Source: Minisyncoccota bacterium (GTDB taxonomy: Bacteria > Patescibacteriota > Minisyncoccia > Minisyncoccales > Minisyncoccaceae). From it: DNA of 39,807 nt. This document shows, piece by piece, positions 9,498-18,958 of the stretch; positions within the stretch are counted from its first letter, which is position 1, and each line of letters starts with the position of its first letter. The stretch lies in NCBI GenBank assembly GCA_028693895.1, contig JAQUUL010000002.1, positions 1-39,807 on the forward strand, read 5' to 3'. A program made the translations under genes and the position numbers. The notes under the pieces are model-generated. The model was not told the origin of the DNA. It made no database searches and saw only the letters and a list, made by a program, of their open reading frames with translations.

Positions 9498-9851
9498 ATG
9501 AATGAAACAAAAAACTGGGACAGCCCAAAAGGACAACTGATAGTAGATGTTTATGAGACTGAAAAAGAAATAGTTGTTCAGTCAGCAATCGCAGGGGTAA
9601 CAAATAACGAGATAGATGTTTCTCTTGAAGGAGACATTTTAGTAATTAAAGGAGAAAGAAAAAATCCAAGTACAGATGAAAAAAGAAAGTATTTTCTTGA
9701 AGAATGTTATTGGGGGCCCTTCTCAAAAGAAATAATTCTTCCAAGAGAAATTGATACCGGAAGAATTGATGCAAAAATAAAAGACGGCATCTTAACAGTA
9801 AGGATGCAAAAAATAGAAAGAGCTAAGAATAAAAAAATCTCAATTGATTAA
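9498..9851 (+). CDS. Small heat shock protein (Hsp20/alpha-crystallin); start at ATG 9498 preferred over GTG 9477
   Basis: LIVDVYETEKEIVVQSAIAGVTNNEIDVSLEGDILVIKGERK ... GPFSKEIILPREIDTGRIDAKIKDGILTVRM. Confidence 0.9.
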   Translation: MNETKNWDSPKGQLIVDVYETEKEIVVQSAIAGVTNNEIDVSLEGDILVIKGERKNPSTDEKRKYFLEECYWGPFSKEIILPREIDTGRIDAKIKDGILTVRMQKIERAKNKKISID

Positions 9852-9872
9852 AGCCCCAAAAGGGGCTTTTAT
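9850..9872 (+). terminator. Rho-independent terminator after hsp20
   Basis: aaagcccc aaa aggggcttttat hairpin with T tract. Confidence 0.75.
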
Positions 9873-9876
9873 AATG

Positions 9877-9959
9877 TGCCGAGAGAGGGAGTCGAACCCT
9901 CACGCCACGAGGACATATGCTCCTAAGGCATACGCGTCTGCCAATTCCGCCACCTCGGC
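9877..9959 (-). tRNA. tRNA-Leu(TAG)
   Basis: GCCGAGGTGGCGGAATTGGCAGAC...TATGC-CTTAGGA-GCATA...GGGTTCGACTCCC...TCTCGGCA; long variable arm. Confidence 0.93.
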
Positions 9960-10008
9960 AAAAAAACACTCTCTCCTTTATACACTAAAAAAGAGAGAGT
10001 GCCAATAG

Positions 10009-10422
10009 TTAAACACCAATAATCATCTTGACAGCTGGTGGAATTGCTCTTGAGAACAATGCTACTGCTATACCAACTGCAGCAAAAATAATAAGTTGTC
10101 GAGCTTTGCCTGTCTTTTCTGGATCACCTGAAGATGTAGTAAACATTACTGCCCCCCAGATAATCATTAATGATGAAATTGCCATTAAAAGCACGAAAAC
10201 CCAGTCAGTAATATTGTAAACACCATTTAACAAACAACACATTCCACAATCGCCTGCTGAATACATACAAACACCATCAGTTAATGGACAATTTAATGTT
10301 GTAGGTAATCTGGTTAAATTATTAATTTTACAACCATCAAGGGTATCAGCCAAAACAATGCCTGTTCCTAAAAAAGAAACAAACACAGTAAACATAATTA
10401 ATCCTAATACTTTTTTATTCAT
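10009..10422 (-). CDS. VirB2/TrbC-like T4SS pilin-family membrane protein (copy 3)
   Basis: Signal peptide, Cys-rich segment, two TM; shared motif TSSGDPEKTGKARQLIIFAAVGIAVAL. Confidence 0.7.
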   Translation of the reverse strand: MNKKVLGLIMFTVFVSFLGTGIVLADTLDGCKINNLTRLPTTLNCPLTDGVCMYSAGDCGMCCLLNGVYNITDWVFVLLMAISSLMIIWGAVMFTTSSGDPEKTGKARQLIIFAAVGIAVALFSRAIPPAVKMIIGV

Positions 10423-10459
10423 ATTTATAAAATTACTTTTTAGTATAAACCGACCTTTG

Positions 10460-10762
10460 TTAATCTACAAAACCTTTAATAATGCTTGTTAGCCCTGCGG
10501 CTAAAAGGATTATAACTAAACCAATCGTTGTTGAGGTAATGATATTTTTAGCTATTTTTGATTTCTCTGCATTCCCTGCATCACTCATCCACAAAAATCC
10601 TCCAATTGTATACATCAATATAGCTAATCCTGTTGAAACAGTAACTATCCATGTTGTTATATTACTAATTGTTTCTGTTACCGCATCAGCTAAAGAAACA
10701 AAAGGAAACACAAGTAACGATAATGATAAAAATGAAATTAATTTTATTTTTTTATTATTCAT
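10460..10762 (-). CDS. VirB2/TrbC-like T4SS pilin-family membrane protein (copy 2)
   Basis: Signal peptide plus two TM; shared motif SDAGNAEKSKIAKNIITSTTIGLVIILLA. Confidence 0.7.
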   Translation of the reverse strand: MNNKKIKLISFLSLSLLVFPFVSLADAVTETISNITTWIVTVSTGLAILMYTIGGFLWMSDAGNAEKSKIAKNIITSTTIGLVIILLAAGLTSIIKGFVD

Positions 10763-10774
10763 ATTTTTGTTATA

Positions 10775-11266
10775 TTATATTACCACTAATTCTTCAATAA
10801 TGCCAATTAAACTCTTTGCTAAAAGAATAACTATAAGTCCAATAGCAGCGAAAAGGATAACTTTTTTTCCTTGACTAGATTTTTCTGGTCTACCAGCAGC
10901 AGTAATATGTAAAAAACCCCCATAAACAATTGCTAATGGAGCAAGAACTAAACCAATATCAAGAATCCAGTCAATAACAGAATTCAATAGAGCTGTAAAA
11001 CTTGTTGAGTTTATAGGATTAGGTATATTTCCTGTTGAAGATGTTAATGGAGAAGAACCTCCTCCACTACTGCTTCCTCCTCCGCTAGTTGCATCCTCAT
11101 ATGCCCGTTGATTCTGATAGCAAGTACAAGTACTTGCATCCCATACTTGCTCCCCTTGCCATACACAATTATCGTGATTGATTTGATTAACAAGAGGCCT
11201 ATCACTACAAGCAGCCGAAACAAAGAAAGGAAATAAAAATAATATAATTAATATGAATTTTTTCAT
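10775..11266 (-). CDS. VirB2/TrbC-like T4SS pilin-family membrane protein (copy 1), Cys-rich ectodomain with Gly/Ser linker
   Basis: Shared motif TAAGRPEKSSQGKKVILFAAIGLIVILLAKSLI; N-terminal CSDRPLVNQINHDNCVWQGEQVWDASTCTC and GGGSSSGGGSSP. Confidence 0.7.
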   Translation of the reverse strand: MKKFILIILFLFPFFVSAACSDRPLVNQINHDNCVWQGEQVWDASTCTCYQNQRAYEDATSGGGSSSGGGSSPLTSSTGNIPNPINSTSFTALLNSVIDWILDIGLVLAPLAIVYGGFLHITAAGRPEKSSQGKKVILFAAIGLIVILLAKSLIGIIEELVVI

Positions 11267-11784
11267 GCTTTTTTAAAAATTATCCCCCAATGAAAACTTC
11301 CCGCAATAAACTCACTTTCAACTTTAAGTCCTATTTTTTCTCCCATTTCTTTAACTTCTGAAAGATTAAGTCTTCCTTCTTTTGAACCCATTGGGGCATC
11401 TTTTTTCCAGTCAACAATCAAAATCATTCCATTCGTATTTATCAATTTTTTAGCAAGCTCTAATATCTTTATCTTGTTATCTATTTGAAATAATAAGTTT
11501 GTTATTAAAACTAAATCAAAATATTCTTCTCTTATTCTCAAGTCTCCTTCAACATCACCTCTTATTGTTTTAATGTTTGAAATACCTTCCGATAAAATCT
11601 TAGATTCCAAAGCAGATAAAACCTCTTCTAAAATATCCACTGCATAGACAGTCCCTTCGTTAAGTATTTTCGCTAAAGGAATAACCCAACCTCCTGAACC
11701 ACAACCTAAATCACATGCATTCATATTGCTTCTCAAAGGAATATTTCTAATAATTTTTTCTGGGTTAAGAAATCCTTCATTCAT
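11263..11784 (-). CDS. Class I SAM-dependent methyltransferase
   Basis: Motif I ACDLGCGSGGWVIPLA, YAVDILEEVL, RGDVEGDL, FDLVLITNLLFQI. Confidence 0.85.
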   Translation of the reverse strand: MNEGFLNPEKIIRNIPLRSNMNACDLGCGSGGWVIPLAKILNEGTVYAVDILEEVLSALESKILSEGISNIKTIRGDVEGDLRIREEYFDLVLITNLLFQIDNKIKILELAKKLINTNGMILIVDWKKDAPMGSKEGRLNLSEVKEMGEKIGLKVESEFIAGSFHWGIIFKKA

Positions 11785-11819
11785 AATTATATTATATTAA
11801 ATAATAATTGAGTTGTAAA

Positions 11820-14285
11820 CTATTTCTCCTCCTCTTCCTTTGAAATACAAGTAGCTGATGCAACTTTATCTCCCGCTTTAATCTTCATAATTTTAACTCC
11901 TTGAGTATCTCTTCCTAACTTTGGAATATCATTAATTTTAGTTCTAATTACTTGTCCTTTTTTAGAAATAACAATTAAATCTTCTTTATCTCCTATAATT
12001 TCTATATTCGCTAAAAGTCCTGTTTTAGCACTAATATGAGCTATTTTAACTCCAGAACCACCTCTTCCTTGTGTCTTATAATCTGATACTATTGTTTTTT
12101 TCCCATATCCATTTTCAGTTAATACAAGCAAAAGATCTTTTTCTCTTTCTTTTCTAACTACCTCCATTTGTATAACTTCATCTCCTTTTTTAACTTTAAT
12201 GCCCCTTATTCCAGAAGCAGGTCTTCCCATTTTTCTTACATCTTTTTCAGAGAATCTAATTGATTGGCCATTTTTAGTTGCTAAAATTATTTCATCACCT
12301 TCAGATATTTTTTTAACACTACACAAAGAGTCTTCTGGTTTTAATTTAATAGCAATCAAACCTCCTCTTCTTACATTCTCAAAATCTTTAATTGATGTTT
12401 TCTTGATAACTCCTTTCTTGGTAGCCATAACAAGATATTGAATTTCTTCTTTTTTATTTAATGGTAAGACAGAAAGAACTTTATCTTGAGTTGATACTTC
12501 CAAAAAGTTCATCAATCCTCTTCCCCTATTTGCCCTAGCACCTTCAGGGACTTCATAAACTTTAGTTTGGAATACTTTCCCAGAATCAGTGAAGAAGAAA
12601 AGTGAATCATGGGTTTTTGCACTAAAGAAATGGCAAACAGCATCATCTTCCATTGTCTTCATTCCCATCATTCCTTGTCCCCCTCTATTTTGTTTTTTAT
12701 ATTCTGAAGGATTAATTCTTTTTATATAACCACCTGCAGTTAAAGTAACAATAGTATCTTCTAAAGGAACCAGATCTTCTTCTGATATATTTTCTGGACT
12801 TTTAGCTACAATTAAAGTCTTTCTATTATCTCCATAAGTTTCAATTTCAGACATTATTTCTTTTTTCATTAACTTCTTTTGTTCAGCTTTGCTTTCTAAG
12901 ATTTTTGTTAGCTCTTTTATTTCTTTTAATTTTTGAGCTAATTCATCTTCTATATTCTGCTTTTCTAATTTAGCTAATTGATGTAGTCTTATTTCAAGAA
13001 TTGCTTCTGCTTGAACAATAGTTAATTTGAATTTTTTAGATAAATTCTGTTTTGCATCTTCTTTATCTTTTGATTTTTTAATTGTTTCTATAACCTCATC
13101 TATATGGTCTAAGGCTTTAGAAATTCCTTCTAATATATGTGCTCTATCTTTTGCTTTATTTAATTCAAAATTAGTTCTTCTAACAACAACTTCTTGTTTA
13201 TGATTAAGATAAAACTCTAAAACATCTTTAAGGCTCAAAACCCTTGGTTCAATTCCATTAACCAAAGCAAGCATATTCAAGTGATATTTCTTTTGTAAAT
13301 CAGTATATTTATATAAGATATTTAGAACTTTTTTAGGAATAGCTCCTTTTTGCAAATCAATTGCTATTCTCATTCCATCTTTATCTGATTCATCTCTTAT
13401 ATCTTTTATTCCCTCTAATCTTTTTGCTTGGACTAAATTAGCCATTTGAATAATCATTGCTGATTTATCAACTTGATAAGGAATTTCGGAAATAATTATT
13501 TGATTATTTTTTTCTTTCTCAATAATATCAACTTTTCCTCTAATCAAGAAAGAACCTTTTCCTTGAGAATAAGCAGATAGTATATCTTTTTTATTATAAA
13601 TTATACCTCCAGTTGGAAAGTCAGGACCTTTAATGAATTGAAACAAATCTTCAGTCTCTGCTTTAGGATTATCAATTAAAAAAACTAAAGACTCACAGAC
13701 TTCTTTAAGATTGTGCGGTGGAATATTTGTTGCCATTCCAACAGCAATACCTGTTGAACCATTAAGTAATAAGTTTGGCAAAGGAGAAGGCAGTACTGTT
13801 GGCTCTTTTCTTGTTGCATCATAGTTATCATTCCATTCAACAGTATCCTTATCAATATCTTTTAATAATTCTTCCCCTACTTTTGATAATTTACATTCAG
13901 TATACCTTTGAGCAGCAGGAGGATCACCCTCAATGCTTCCAAAGTTTCCTTGCCCTTTAACTAAAGGATATCTTAAAGAAAAATCTTGTGCCATTCTAAC
14001 TAATGCACCATAAACAGAAGAGTCTCCGTGAGGATGATATTTACCTAAAACTTCTCCGGTAACAGCTGCTGATTTTCTAAATTTAGCATCATGTCTAACC
14101 CCCATATCATACATAGCGTAAAGAACCCTTCTTTGTACTGGTTTTAGACCATCTCTAACATCTGGCAAAGCTCTAGAAACGATAACTGACATGGCATAGT
14201 CAATATAGCTATCTTTCATTTCTTGAGATATTTCTTTGCCTTTTATATTTCCTATTTCTTGTAATTCGTTTTCTTCTTTTGCCAT
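11820..14285 (-). CDS. gyrA: DNA gyrase subunit A
   Basis: [62 protein letters not shown]-terminal beta-pinwheel repeats. Confidence 0.97.
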   Translation of the reverse strand: MAKEENELQEIGNIKGKEISQEMKDSYIDYAMSVIVSRALPDVRDGLKPVQRRVLYAMYDMGVRHDAKFRKSAAVTGEVLGKYHPHGDSSVYGALVRMAQDFSLRYPLVKGQGNFGSIEGDPPAAQRYTECKLSKVGEELLKDIDKDTVEWNDNYDATRKEPTVLPSPLPNLLLNGSTGIAVGMATNIPPHNLKEVCESLVFLIDNPKAETEDLFQFIKGPDFPTGGIIYNKKDILSAYSQGKGSFLIRGKVDIIEKEKNNQIIISEIPYQVDKSAMIIQMANLVQAKRLEGIKDIRDESDKDGMRIAIDLQKGAIPKKVLNILYKYTDLQKKYHLNMLALVNGIEPRVLSLKDVLEFYLNHKQEVVVRRTNFELNKAKDRAHILEGISKALDHIDEVIETIKKSKDKEDAKQNLSKKFKLTIVQAEAILEIRLHQLAKLEKQNIEDELAQKLKEIKELTKILESKAEQKKLMKKEIMSEIETYGDNRKTLIVAKSPENISEEDLVPLEDTIVTLTAGGYIKRINPSEYKKQNRGGQGMMGMKTMEDDAVCHFFSAKTHDSLFFFTDSGKVFQTKVYEVPEGARANRGRGLMNFLEVSTQDKVLSVLPLNKKEEIQYLVMATKKGVIKKTSIKDFENVRRGGLIAIKLKPEDSLCSVKKISEGDEIILATKNGQSIRFSEKDVRKMGRPASGIRGIKVKKGDEVIQMEVVRKEREKDLLLVLTENGYGKKTIVSDYKTQGRGGSGVKIAHISAKTGLLANIEIIGDKEDLIVISKKGQVIRTKINDIPKLGRDTQGVKIMKIKAGDKVASATCISKEEEEK

Positions 14286-14286
14286 T

Positions 14287-14886
14287 CTATTTTTCTTCTA
14301 AAATTATAATCTCTGCTTTTTCATCTGAAGATGAAATGTTTTTCCTTTGAATATTTAATTTATCTTTTGGTTCAATTTCTTTTTCTCCCATTGCTTTCAA
14401 GAAAGGTTCTAATCCTTTTTTATCATAGCACATTGGAATAATAATTGAAGGCTGAATTAGTGAAATTATTTTTACTGCTTCAGAATAACTAATCGTTTTA
14501 TCTCCATCAATAGGTACCATTAATATGTCTATATTACCAATTTCTGTCATTTGTTCTTCGTCTAATTCATTTTGTCCTAAATACCCTAAATGGCATATTC
14601 TTATTCCTTCTGCTTCAACAGTATAAATTATATTTTTCTTTTTATCTAATTGTAAAGAATTAATTCCTTGAATGAAAATTTCTTTTCTTTCATATTCTCC
14701 ACAAGAAGAAACGACGAATTGTTCGCCGGTTTTAAAACCATTTTCTTTTGAGTGTGTTTCTAAGATAATATCAGCTTTATCAAACTTTTTTCCCACTTTT
14801 GGGTCAATAACAGTTAAAATATTTTCCTTTTCTTTTGAGATAGAATTTATTTCGAAACAAGAATCTCCGCACCAATTTATTTTCAT
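14287..14886 (-). CDS. Metallo-beta-lactamase-fold hydrolase
   Basis: [11 protein letters not shown]...[23 protein letters not shown]...[32 protein letters not shown]...[10 protein letters not shown]. Confidence 0.75.
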   Translation of the reverse strand: MKINWCGDSCFEINSISKEKENILTVIDPKVGKKFDKADIILETHSKENGFKTGEQFVVSSCGEYERKEIFIQGINSLQLDKKKNIIYTVEAEGIRICHLGYLGQNELDEEQMTEIGNIDILMVPIDGDKTISYSEAVKIISLIQPSIIIPMCYDKKGLEPFLKAMGEKEIEPKDKLNIQRKNISSSDEKAEIIILEEK

Positions 14887-14913
14887 AATTTGTAATTTTA
14901 AAAATTATTATGG

Positions 14914-14985
14914 AGCGGGCGAGCAGAATCGAACTGCCGTCTCAACCTTGGCAAGGTTGCATAATAGCCACTATACGACGCCCGC
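14914..14985 (-). tRNA. tRNA-Gly(GCC), 3' CCA encoded at 14911-14913
   Basis: GCGGGCGTCGTATAGTGGCTATTATGCAACC-TTGCCAA-GGTTG...GCAGTTCGATTCTGCTCGCCCGCTCCA. Confidence 0.93.
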
Positions 14986-14998
14986 ATTTTCCTTTCTG

Positions 14999-15071
14999 TG
15001 CCGAGGTCCGGAATCGAACCGGAATCTAATGTTTTTCAGACATTCGCCGTGACCGACTTGGCTACCTCGGC
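14999..15071 (-). tRNA. tRNA-Phe(GAA)
   Basis: GCCGAGGTAGCCAAGTCGGTCACGGCGAATGT-CTGAAAA-ACATT...CCGGTTCGATTCCGGACCTCGGCA. Confidence 0.88.
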
Positions 15072-15077
15072 ATATGG

Positions 15078-15150
15078 TGGGCGATAAGGGACTTGAACCC
15101 CTAACCCCTTCGGTGTAAACGAAGTGCTCTGCCAATTGAGCTAATCGCCC
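15078..15150 (-). tRNA. tRNA-Val(TAC), 3' CCA encoded
   Basis: GGGCGATTAGCTCAATTGGCAGAGCACTTCG-TTTACAC-CGAAG...GGGTTCAAGTCCCTTATCGCCCACCA. Confidence 0.93.
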
Positions 15151-15170
15151 TTAATAAAGAAGCATCTATG

Positions 15171-15253
15171 TGGGCGGGGCGGGACTTGAACCCGCACGGG
15201 ATGATCCCCTATGCCCCTCAAGCATAGATGTCTGCCATTTCCATCACTCGCCC
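15171..15253 (-). tRNA. tRNA-Leu(GAG); 5' end overlaps rplS 3' end
   Basis: GGGCGAGTGATGGAAATGGCAGACATC-TATGC-TTGAGGG-GCATA...CGGGTTCAAGTCCCGCCCCGCCCA. Confidence 0.9.
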
Positions 15254-15681
15254 TGGCTTCCTTGTTTTATTTTTAATCTTGCCTTCCTTCCTTTAGCCTC
15301 TCTTAGGTAGTATAATTTTGATCTTCTTACCTTTGAGCTTCTAATAATTTCTATCTTTTCAATAAAAGGTGAATGAAGTGGGAATACCCTTTCCACTCCT
15401 ACACCATCAATAACTTTCCTTACGGTTATTGTAGCTGAAATACCTTTTCCATGTTTTCTAGCTAAAACAACTCCTTCAAAAACCTGAATTCTTTCTTTTA
15501 CCTTATTATCTCTAACATCGGTAATTTTTTGGTAAACCTTAACAGTATCACCTGGTTTTACATCAGGAATTTCTTTTGTTGCTGGAGTTTCTTCTTTAGT
15601 TTCTGTGTTGTTTTCTTCTTCAACAACTTCTTCTTCAGTTTCGACTTCAGTATTTTCTTCTTTTTTTGTTTCTTCTGTCAT
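15244..15681 (-). CDS. rplS: Ribosomal protein bL19 with acidic N-terminal extension
   Basis: [15 protein letters not shown]...[65 protein letters not shown]. Confidence 0.95.
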   Translation of the reverse strand: MTEETKKEENTEVETEEEVVEEENNTETKEETPATKEIPDVKPGDTVKVYQKITDVRDNKVKERIQVFEGVVLARKHGKGISATITVRKVIDGVGVERVFPLHSPFIEKIEIIRSSKVRRSKLYYLREAKGRKARLKIKQGSQGE

Positions 15682-15704
15682 ATTTTTATTATTTTTTACT
15701 TTGG

Positions 15705-15778
15705 TGGGCGTATCCTGACTCGAACAGGAGGCCTTTACGATGTCAACGTAACGCTCTAACCAACTGAGCTATACGCCC
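15705..15778 (-). tRNA. tRNA-Val(GAC), 3' CCA encoded
   Basis: GGGCGTATAGCTCAGTTGGTTAGAGCG-TTACG-TTGACAT-CGTAA...CTGTTCGAGTCAGGATACGCCCACCA. Confidence 0.93.
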
Positions 15779-15840
15779 GTAGGGTTGAAAGCTATTTGTA
15801 TTCTATGCGATTTCTTGTTTTTAGTCAAATAATATATGGG

Positions 15841-15914
15841 TGCGCGTGGATGGACTCGAACCATCGACCCCAGCTTTATAAGAGCTGTGCTCTAACCACC
15901 TGAGCTACACGCGC
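15841..15914 (-). tRNA. tRNA-Ile(TAT)
   Basis: GCGCGTGTAGCTCAGGTGGTTAGAGCA-CAGCT-CTTATAA-AGCTG-GGGTC-GATGGTTCGAGTCCATC-CACGCGCA; anticodon TAT in a complete cloverleaf. Confidence 0.9.
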
Positions 15915-17741
15915 TTAACTTATTATCTCTTCAAATTCTTCTCTTTCAATTGTTTCTTTTTCAATCAATCTTTTCGCTATTTTATCTAAAACCTCCCTAT
16001 TCTTAATTAATATCTCTTCTGCTTTTTTCTTTGCTTCTAATATAATTTTACTTACTTCTTCATCTATTTTTATAGCTGTTGATTCAGAATAATTTCTACT
16101 CTCTACTTCACTTTCTAAAAATACATCAGATTCTCTTTTTCCAAAAATAATCGGACCCATATCAGACATTCCATATTTCTTAACAATATTTCTTGCAATA
16201 TTACTTGCTTTATTCAAGTCATCTGAAGAACCTGTTGTTGTTTCTCCAAAAACAATTTTCTCAGCTATATGTCCACTTAAAAGAATTTGCATTTCTGCTT
16301 CAAATTCTTTTCTATTTCTAAGCATTTTCTCTTCTTTAGGAACTTTAAGAGTATATCCTGCTGCCATTCCTCTACCAATAATTGAAATTTTCCTCACTGG
16401 TTCTGCGTTTGAACATTTAGCACTAACCAAAGCATGCCCTGCTTCATGATAAGCAATAATTTCTTTTTCTTTATCAGTCATAATATGGCTTTTTCTTTCT
16501 GTTCCCAATAACACTTTTTCAATTGATTCTAATAGTTCTTCTTGAGAAATATTTTTACTATCATTCTTTGCTGCCAAAAGCGCTGCCTCATTAAAAACAT
16601 TTGATAAATCGGCTCCTGAAAAACCTGGTGTCCTTTCGGCTACCTCTCTAATATTAATATCCTCTCCTAAAGGCTTTCCTCTTGAATGGATACCTAAAAT
16701 ATCTTCTCTTTCCTTTATATCAGGTAGATTAATAACAACTTTTCTATCAAATCTTCCCGGTCTTAATAATGCTGCGTCTAATACATCTGGCCTATTTGTT
16801 GCTGCTAAAATAATAATTTTATTATTTTGTTCAAAACCATCCATTTCAGTTAATAATTGATTTAATGTTTGTTCCCTTTCTTCGTTTCCTCCTGTCATCG
16901 CTGGACCCCTTGTTTTTCCAATACTATCAATTTCGTCTATAAAAACTAAACATGGCTGGTGTTTTTTTGCTGTAGCAAATAAACTTCTTACTCTTCCTGA
17001 CCCAACTCCTACAAACATTTCAACAAAAGAAGAACCTGCTACTGAAAAGAAAGGAACATTACTTTCTCCTGCAACTGCCCTAGCAAGCAATGTTTTTCCA
17101 CAACCTGCAGGACCAACTAATAAAACTCCTTTAGGAATTCTTGCTCCCATTTTTAGATATTTTTGAGGATTTTTCAAAAAGTCTACTATCTCTTCAAGTT
17201 CTTGTTTTTCTTCTTTTAATCCTGCTACATCCTTAAATGTTATTTTTTCTTTAGGATGACCTTCTGCCCCAAAAATCTTTGCTTTTGTTTTAGTAAAATC
17301 AAAGGTTTGAGCGGCACCAGCTTTAGCATTTTTAAAAATTATTGAGAAAAAAATAATAATTAAAATTATAGGAATAATAAATACCGCTAAAAATGTTAAA
17401 ATTTCCATCAAAGAATCATCTTCTTCTTCAAAAATGAATAAAATTTCTTTTAACTTATTTTGTTCAACCCCATATCCAATTAAAGCCTGACTTAATGTTT
17501 CTCCTGTTTCTTTTTTACTTAAAGCTTCCGTATCATCTTTATATATAATAGAAATATCGTTCTTTAAAACTTTTATTTCTTTTATTTTTCCTTGATTAAC
17601 TTCATCAGCTAATTGAGTAATAGAAATTTCTTCAATACTTTCTTTAGATATGTTAAATAAACCAAAAACACTACCAAGCACAAAAAAGATCAGTATTATT
17701 ATTAAAATATTCTTAATAAGACCTTTAATCGGGCTTTTCAT
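15915..17741 (-). CDS. ftsH: ATP-dependent zinc metalloprotease FtsH
   Basis: GVLLVGPAGCGKTLLARAVAGE, GREEREQTLNQLLTEMDGF-like, AATNRPDVLDAALLRPGRFDR, HEAGHA. Confidence 0.97.
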   Translation of the reverse strand: MKSPIKGLIKNILIIILIFFVLGSVFGLFNISKESIEEISITQLADEVNQGKIKEIKVLKNDISIIYKDDTEALSKKETGETLSQALIGYGVEQNKLKEILFIFEEEDDSLMEILTFLAVFIIPIILIIIFFSIIFKNAKAGAAQTFDFTKTKAKIFGAEGHPKEKITFKDVAGLKEEKQELEEIVDFLKNPQKYLKMGARIPKGVLLVGPAGCGKTLLARAVAGESNVPFFSVAGSSFVEMFVGVGSGRVRSLFATAKKHQPCLVFIDEIDSIGKTRGPAMTGGNEEREQTLNQLLTEMDGFEQNNKIIILAATNRPDVLDAALLRPGRFDRKVVINLPDIKEREDILGIHSRGKPLGEDINIREVAERTPGFSGADLSNVFNEAALLAAKNDSKNISQEELLESIEKVLLGTERKSHIMTDKEKEIIAYHEAGHALVSAKCSNAEPVRKISIIGRGMAAGYTLKVPKEEKMLRNRKEFEAEMQILLSGHIAEKIVFGETTTGSSDDLNKASNIARNIVKKYGMSDMGPIIFGKRESDVFLESEVESRNYSESTAIKIDEEVSKIILEAKKKAEEILIKNREVLDKIAKRLIEKETIEREEFEEIIS

Positions 17742-17747
17742 ATATTT

Positions 17748-18842
17748 TTATTTTATTTTTAGAGACATCCAATGTCTTTGTGGTTGAAAGCTTAGAATTT
17801 GAAAATCGTATACTTTATTTAGTTCAATTGTTTCTTTCATTTTAGACTCAGACCCAAATTCAGAAACATGAATAAGTCCTTGTATTTTTGTTGATTCGTC
17901 TTTAATATTTTCATCAACCAACTGAACAAAAGCTCCGAAAGGATTAAATCTTGTAACTGTTCCCTTAACAATGTCTCCTGTTTTATATTCAAGATTTTGC
18001 CATGGATCATCTTTAAGATTTTTAATAGATAGAGAAACTCTTCCTTGTGTTACTTCTATAACTTGAGCCTTTATTGTTTGACCAACTTCAACTACCTGAG
18101 AAGGATTTTCTATTAATTGCCAATCAAGCTCAGAAATATGAACAAGTCCTTCTATTTCAGAATTATCTGCAGAGGCATTAGGTGCATTAAACTTAATAAA
18201 TGCACCGAAATTAACAATTCCTGATATTTTACCTTCGACAATATCTCCTACTTTCAAAGAATTTACCATTTCTTGGTTTTGCTCTCCACCCCTTGACTCT
18301 TCAGTTAATATTACTTGATCATTCTTTTCGTCAAAATCTAAAACTTTAACTTTAATATTTTGTCCAATAAATGATTGTAATTTTTTTAATATTTTTGATT
18401 TATCTCCTTCAGGAACACGAGGATAATTATCTGAAGAAAGTTGAGAGGTTGGAATAAATGCAGGAATACCAGCTACTTCAGTAATTAATCCACCCTTATT
18501 CGCTTTATCAATTTTTACTTCAAATTCCTCACTCTTCTCTTTTTTATCTTTTATAGTTTGCCAAGCCAATTCTTTCTCTGCCTCTCTTAAAGATAATTCT
18601 ACAAATCCTTCGTCATTTTCAGGAGAAACAACTTTTACTGATATAGTATCTCCTATTTTAATACTTTTTAGAATATTTTTAGCATTTTGATATTCAGCTC
18701 CATATATAATACCTGTTTTTCTAGGTCCAATATCTAAATACATAGATAAATTCTCTATTGCAAGAATTTTTCCGTCGACAAGATCTCCTCCTCTAGGGAT
18801 AGAAACTGAGTCTGTTAATTTTTGTAATGTTTGATTTTCCAT
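17748..18842 (-). CDS. rpsA: Ribosomal protein bS1-like, multiple S1 domains
   Basis: Repeated S1 motifs: GDLVDGKILAI, VGDIVEGKISGIVNFGAFIKF, EGLVHISELDW, GDIVKGTVTRFNPFGAFVQL, QGLIHVSEFG. Confidence 0.9.
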   Translation of the reverse strand: MENQTLQKLTDSVSIPRGGDLVDGKILAIENLSMYLDIGPRKTGIIYGAEYQNAKNILKSIKIGDTISVKVVSPENDEGFVELSLREAEKELAWQTIKDKKEKSEEFEVKIDKANKGGLITEVAGIPAFIPTSQLSSDNYPRVPEGDKSKILKKLQSFIGQNIKVKVLDFDEKNDQVILTEESRGGEQNQEMVNSLKVGDIVEGKISGIVNFGAFIKFNAPNASADNSEIEGLVHISELDWQLIENPSQVVEVGQTIKAQVIEVTQGRVSLSIKNLKDDPWQNLEYKTGDIVKGTVTRFNPFGAFVQLVDENIKDESTKIQGLIHVSEFGSESKMKETIELNKVYDFQILSFQPQRHWMSLKIK

Positions 18843-18849
18843 ATAATTT

Positions 18850-18878
18850 CTTATAACACAAAGATTTTATATAATCAA
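18850..18878 (-). promoter_or_regulatory. Promoter of rpsA
   Basis: Minus strand TTGATT (18873-18878), 17 nt, TATAAG (18850-18855), 7 nt to ATG. Confidence 0.55.
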
Positions 18879-18897
18879 GATTTTGTGGATAAAAGTA

Positions 18898-18926
18898 TTG
18901 ACAAAATACCTATTATAGTGGACAAT
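18898..18926 (+). promoter_or_regulatory. Promoter of the 3D-domain gene
   Basis: TTGACA (18898-18903), 17 nt, GACAAT (18921-18926). Confidence 0.5.
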
Positions 18927-18958
18927 ATTAATAATCCTGCCAAGCAGGATTTAAGTAT

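Noticed and set aside
14672-15052. Plus-strand ORF (126 aa) in the ORF track
   Set aside because: Antisense to the MBL gene and tRNA-Gly/Phe; GAGEQNRTAVSTLARLHNSHYTTP is the usual false peptide from translated tRNA complements.
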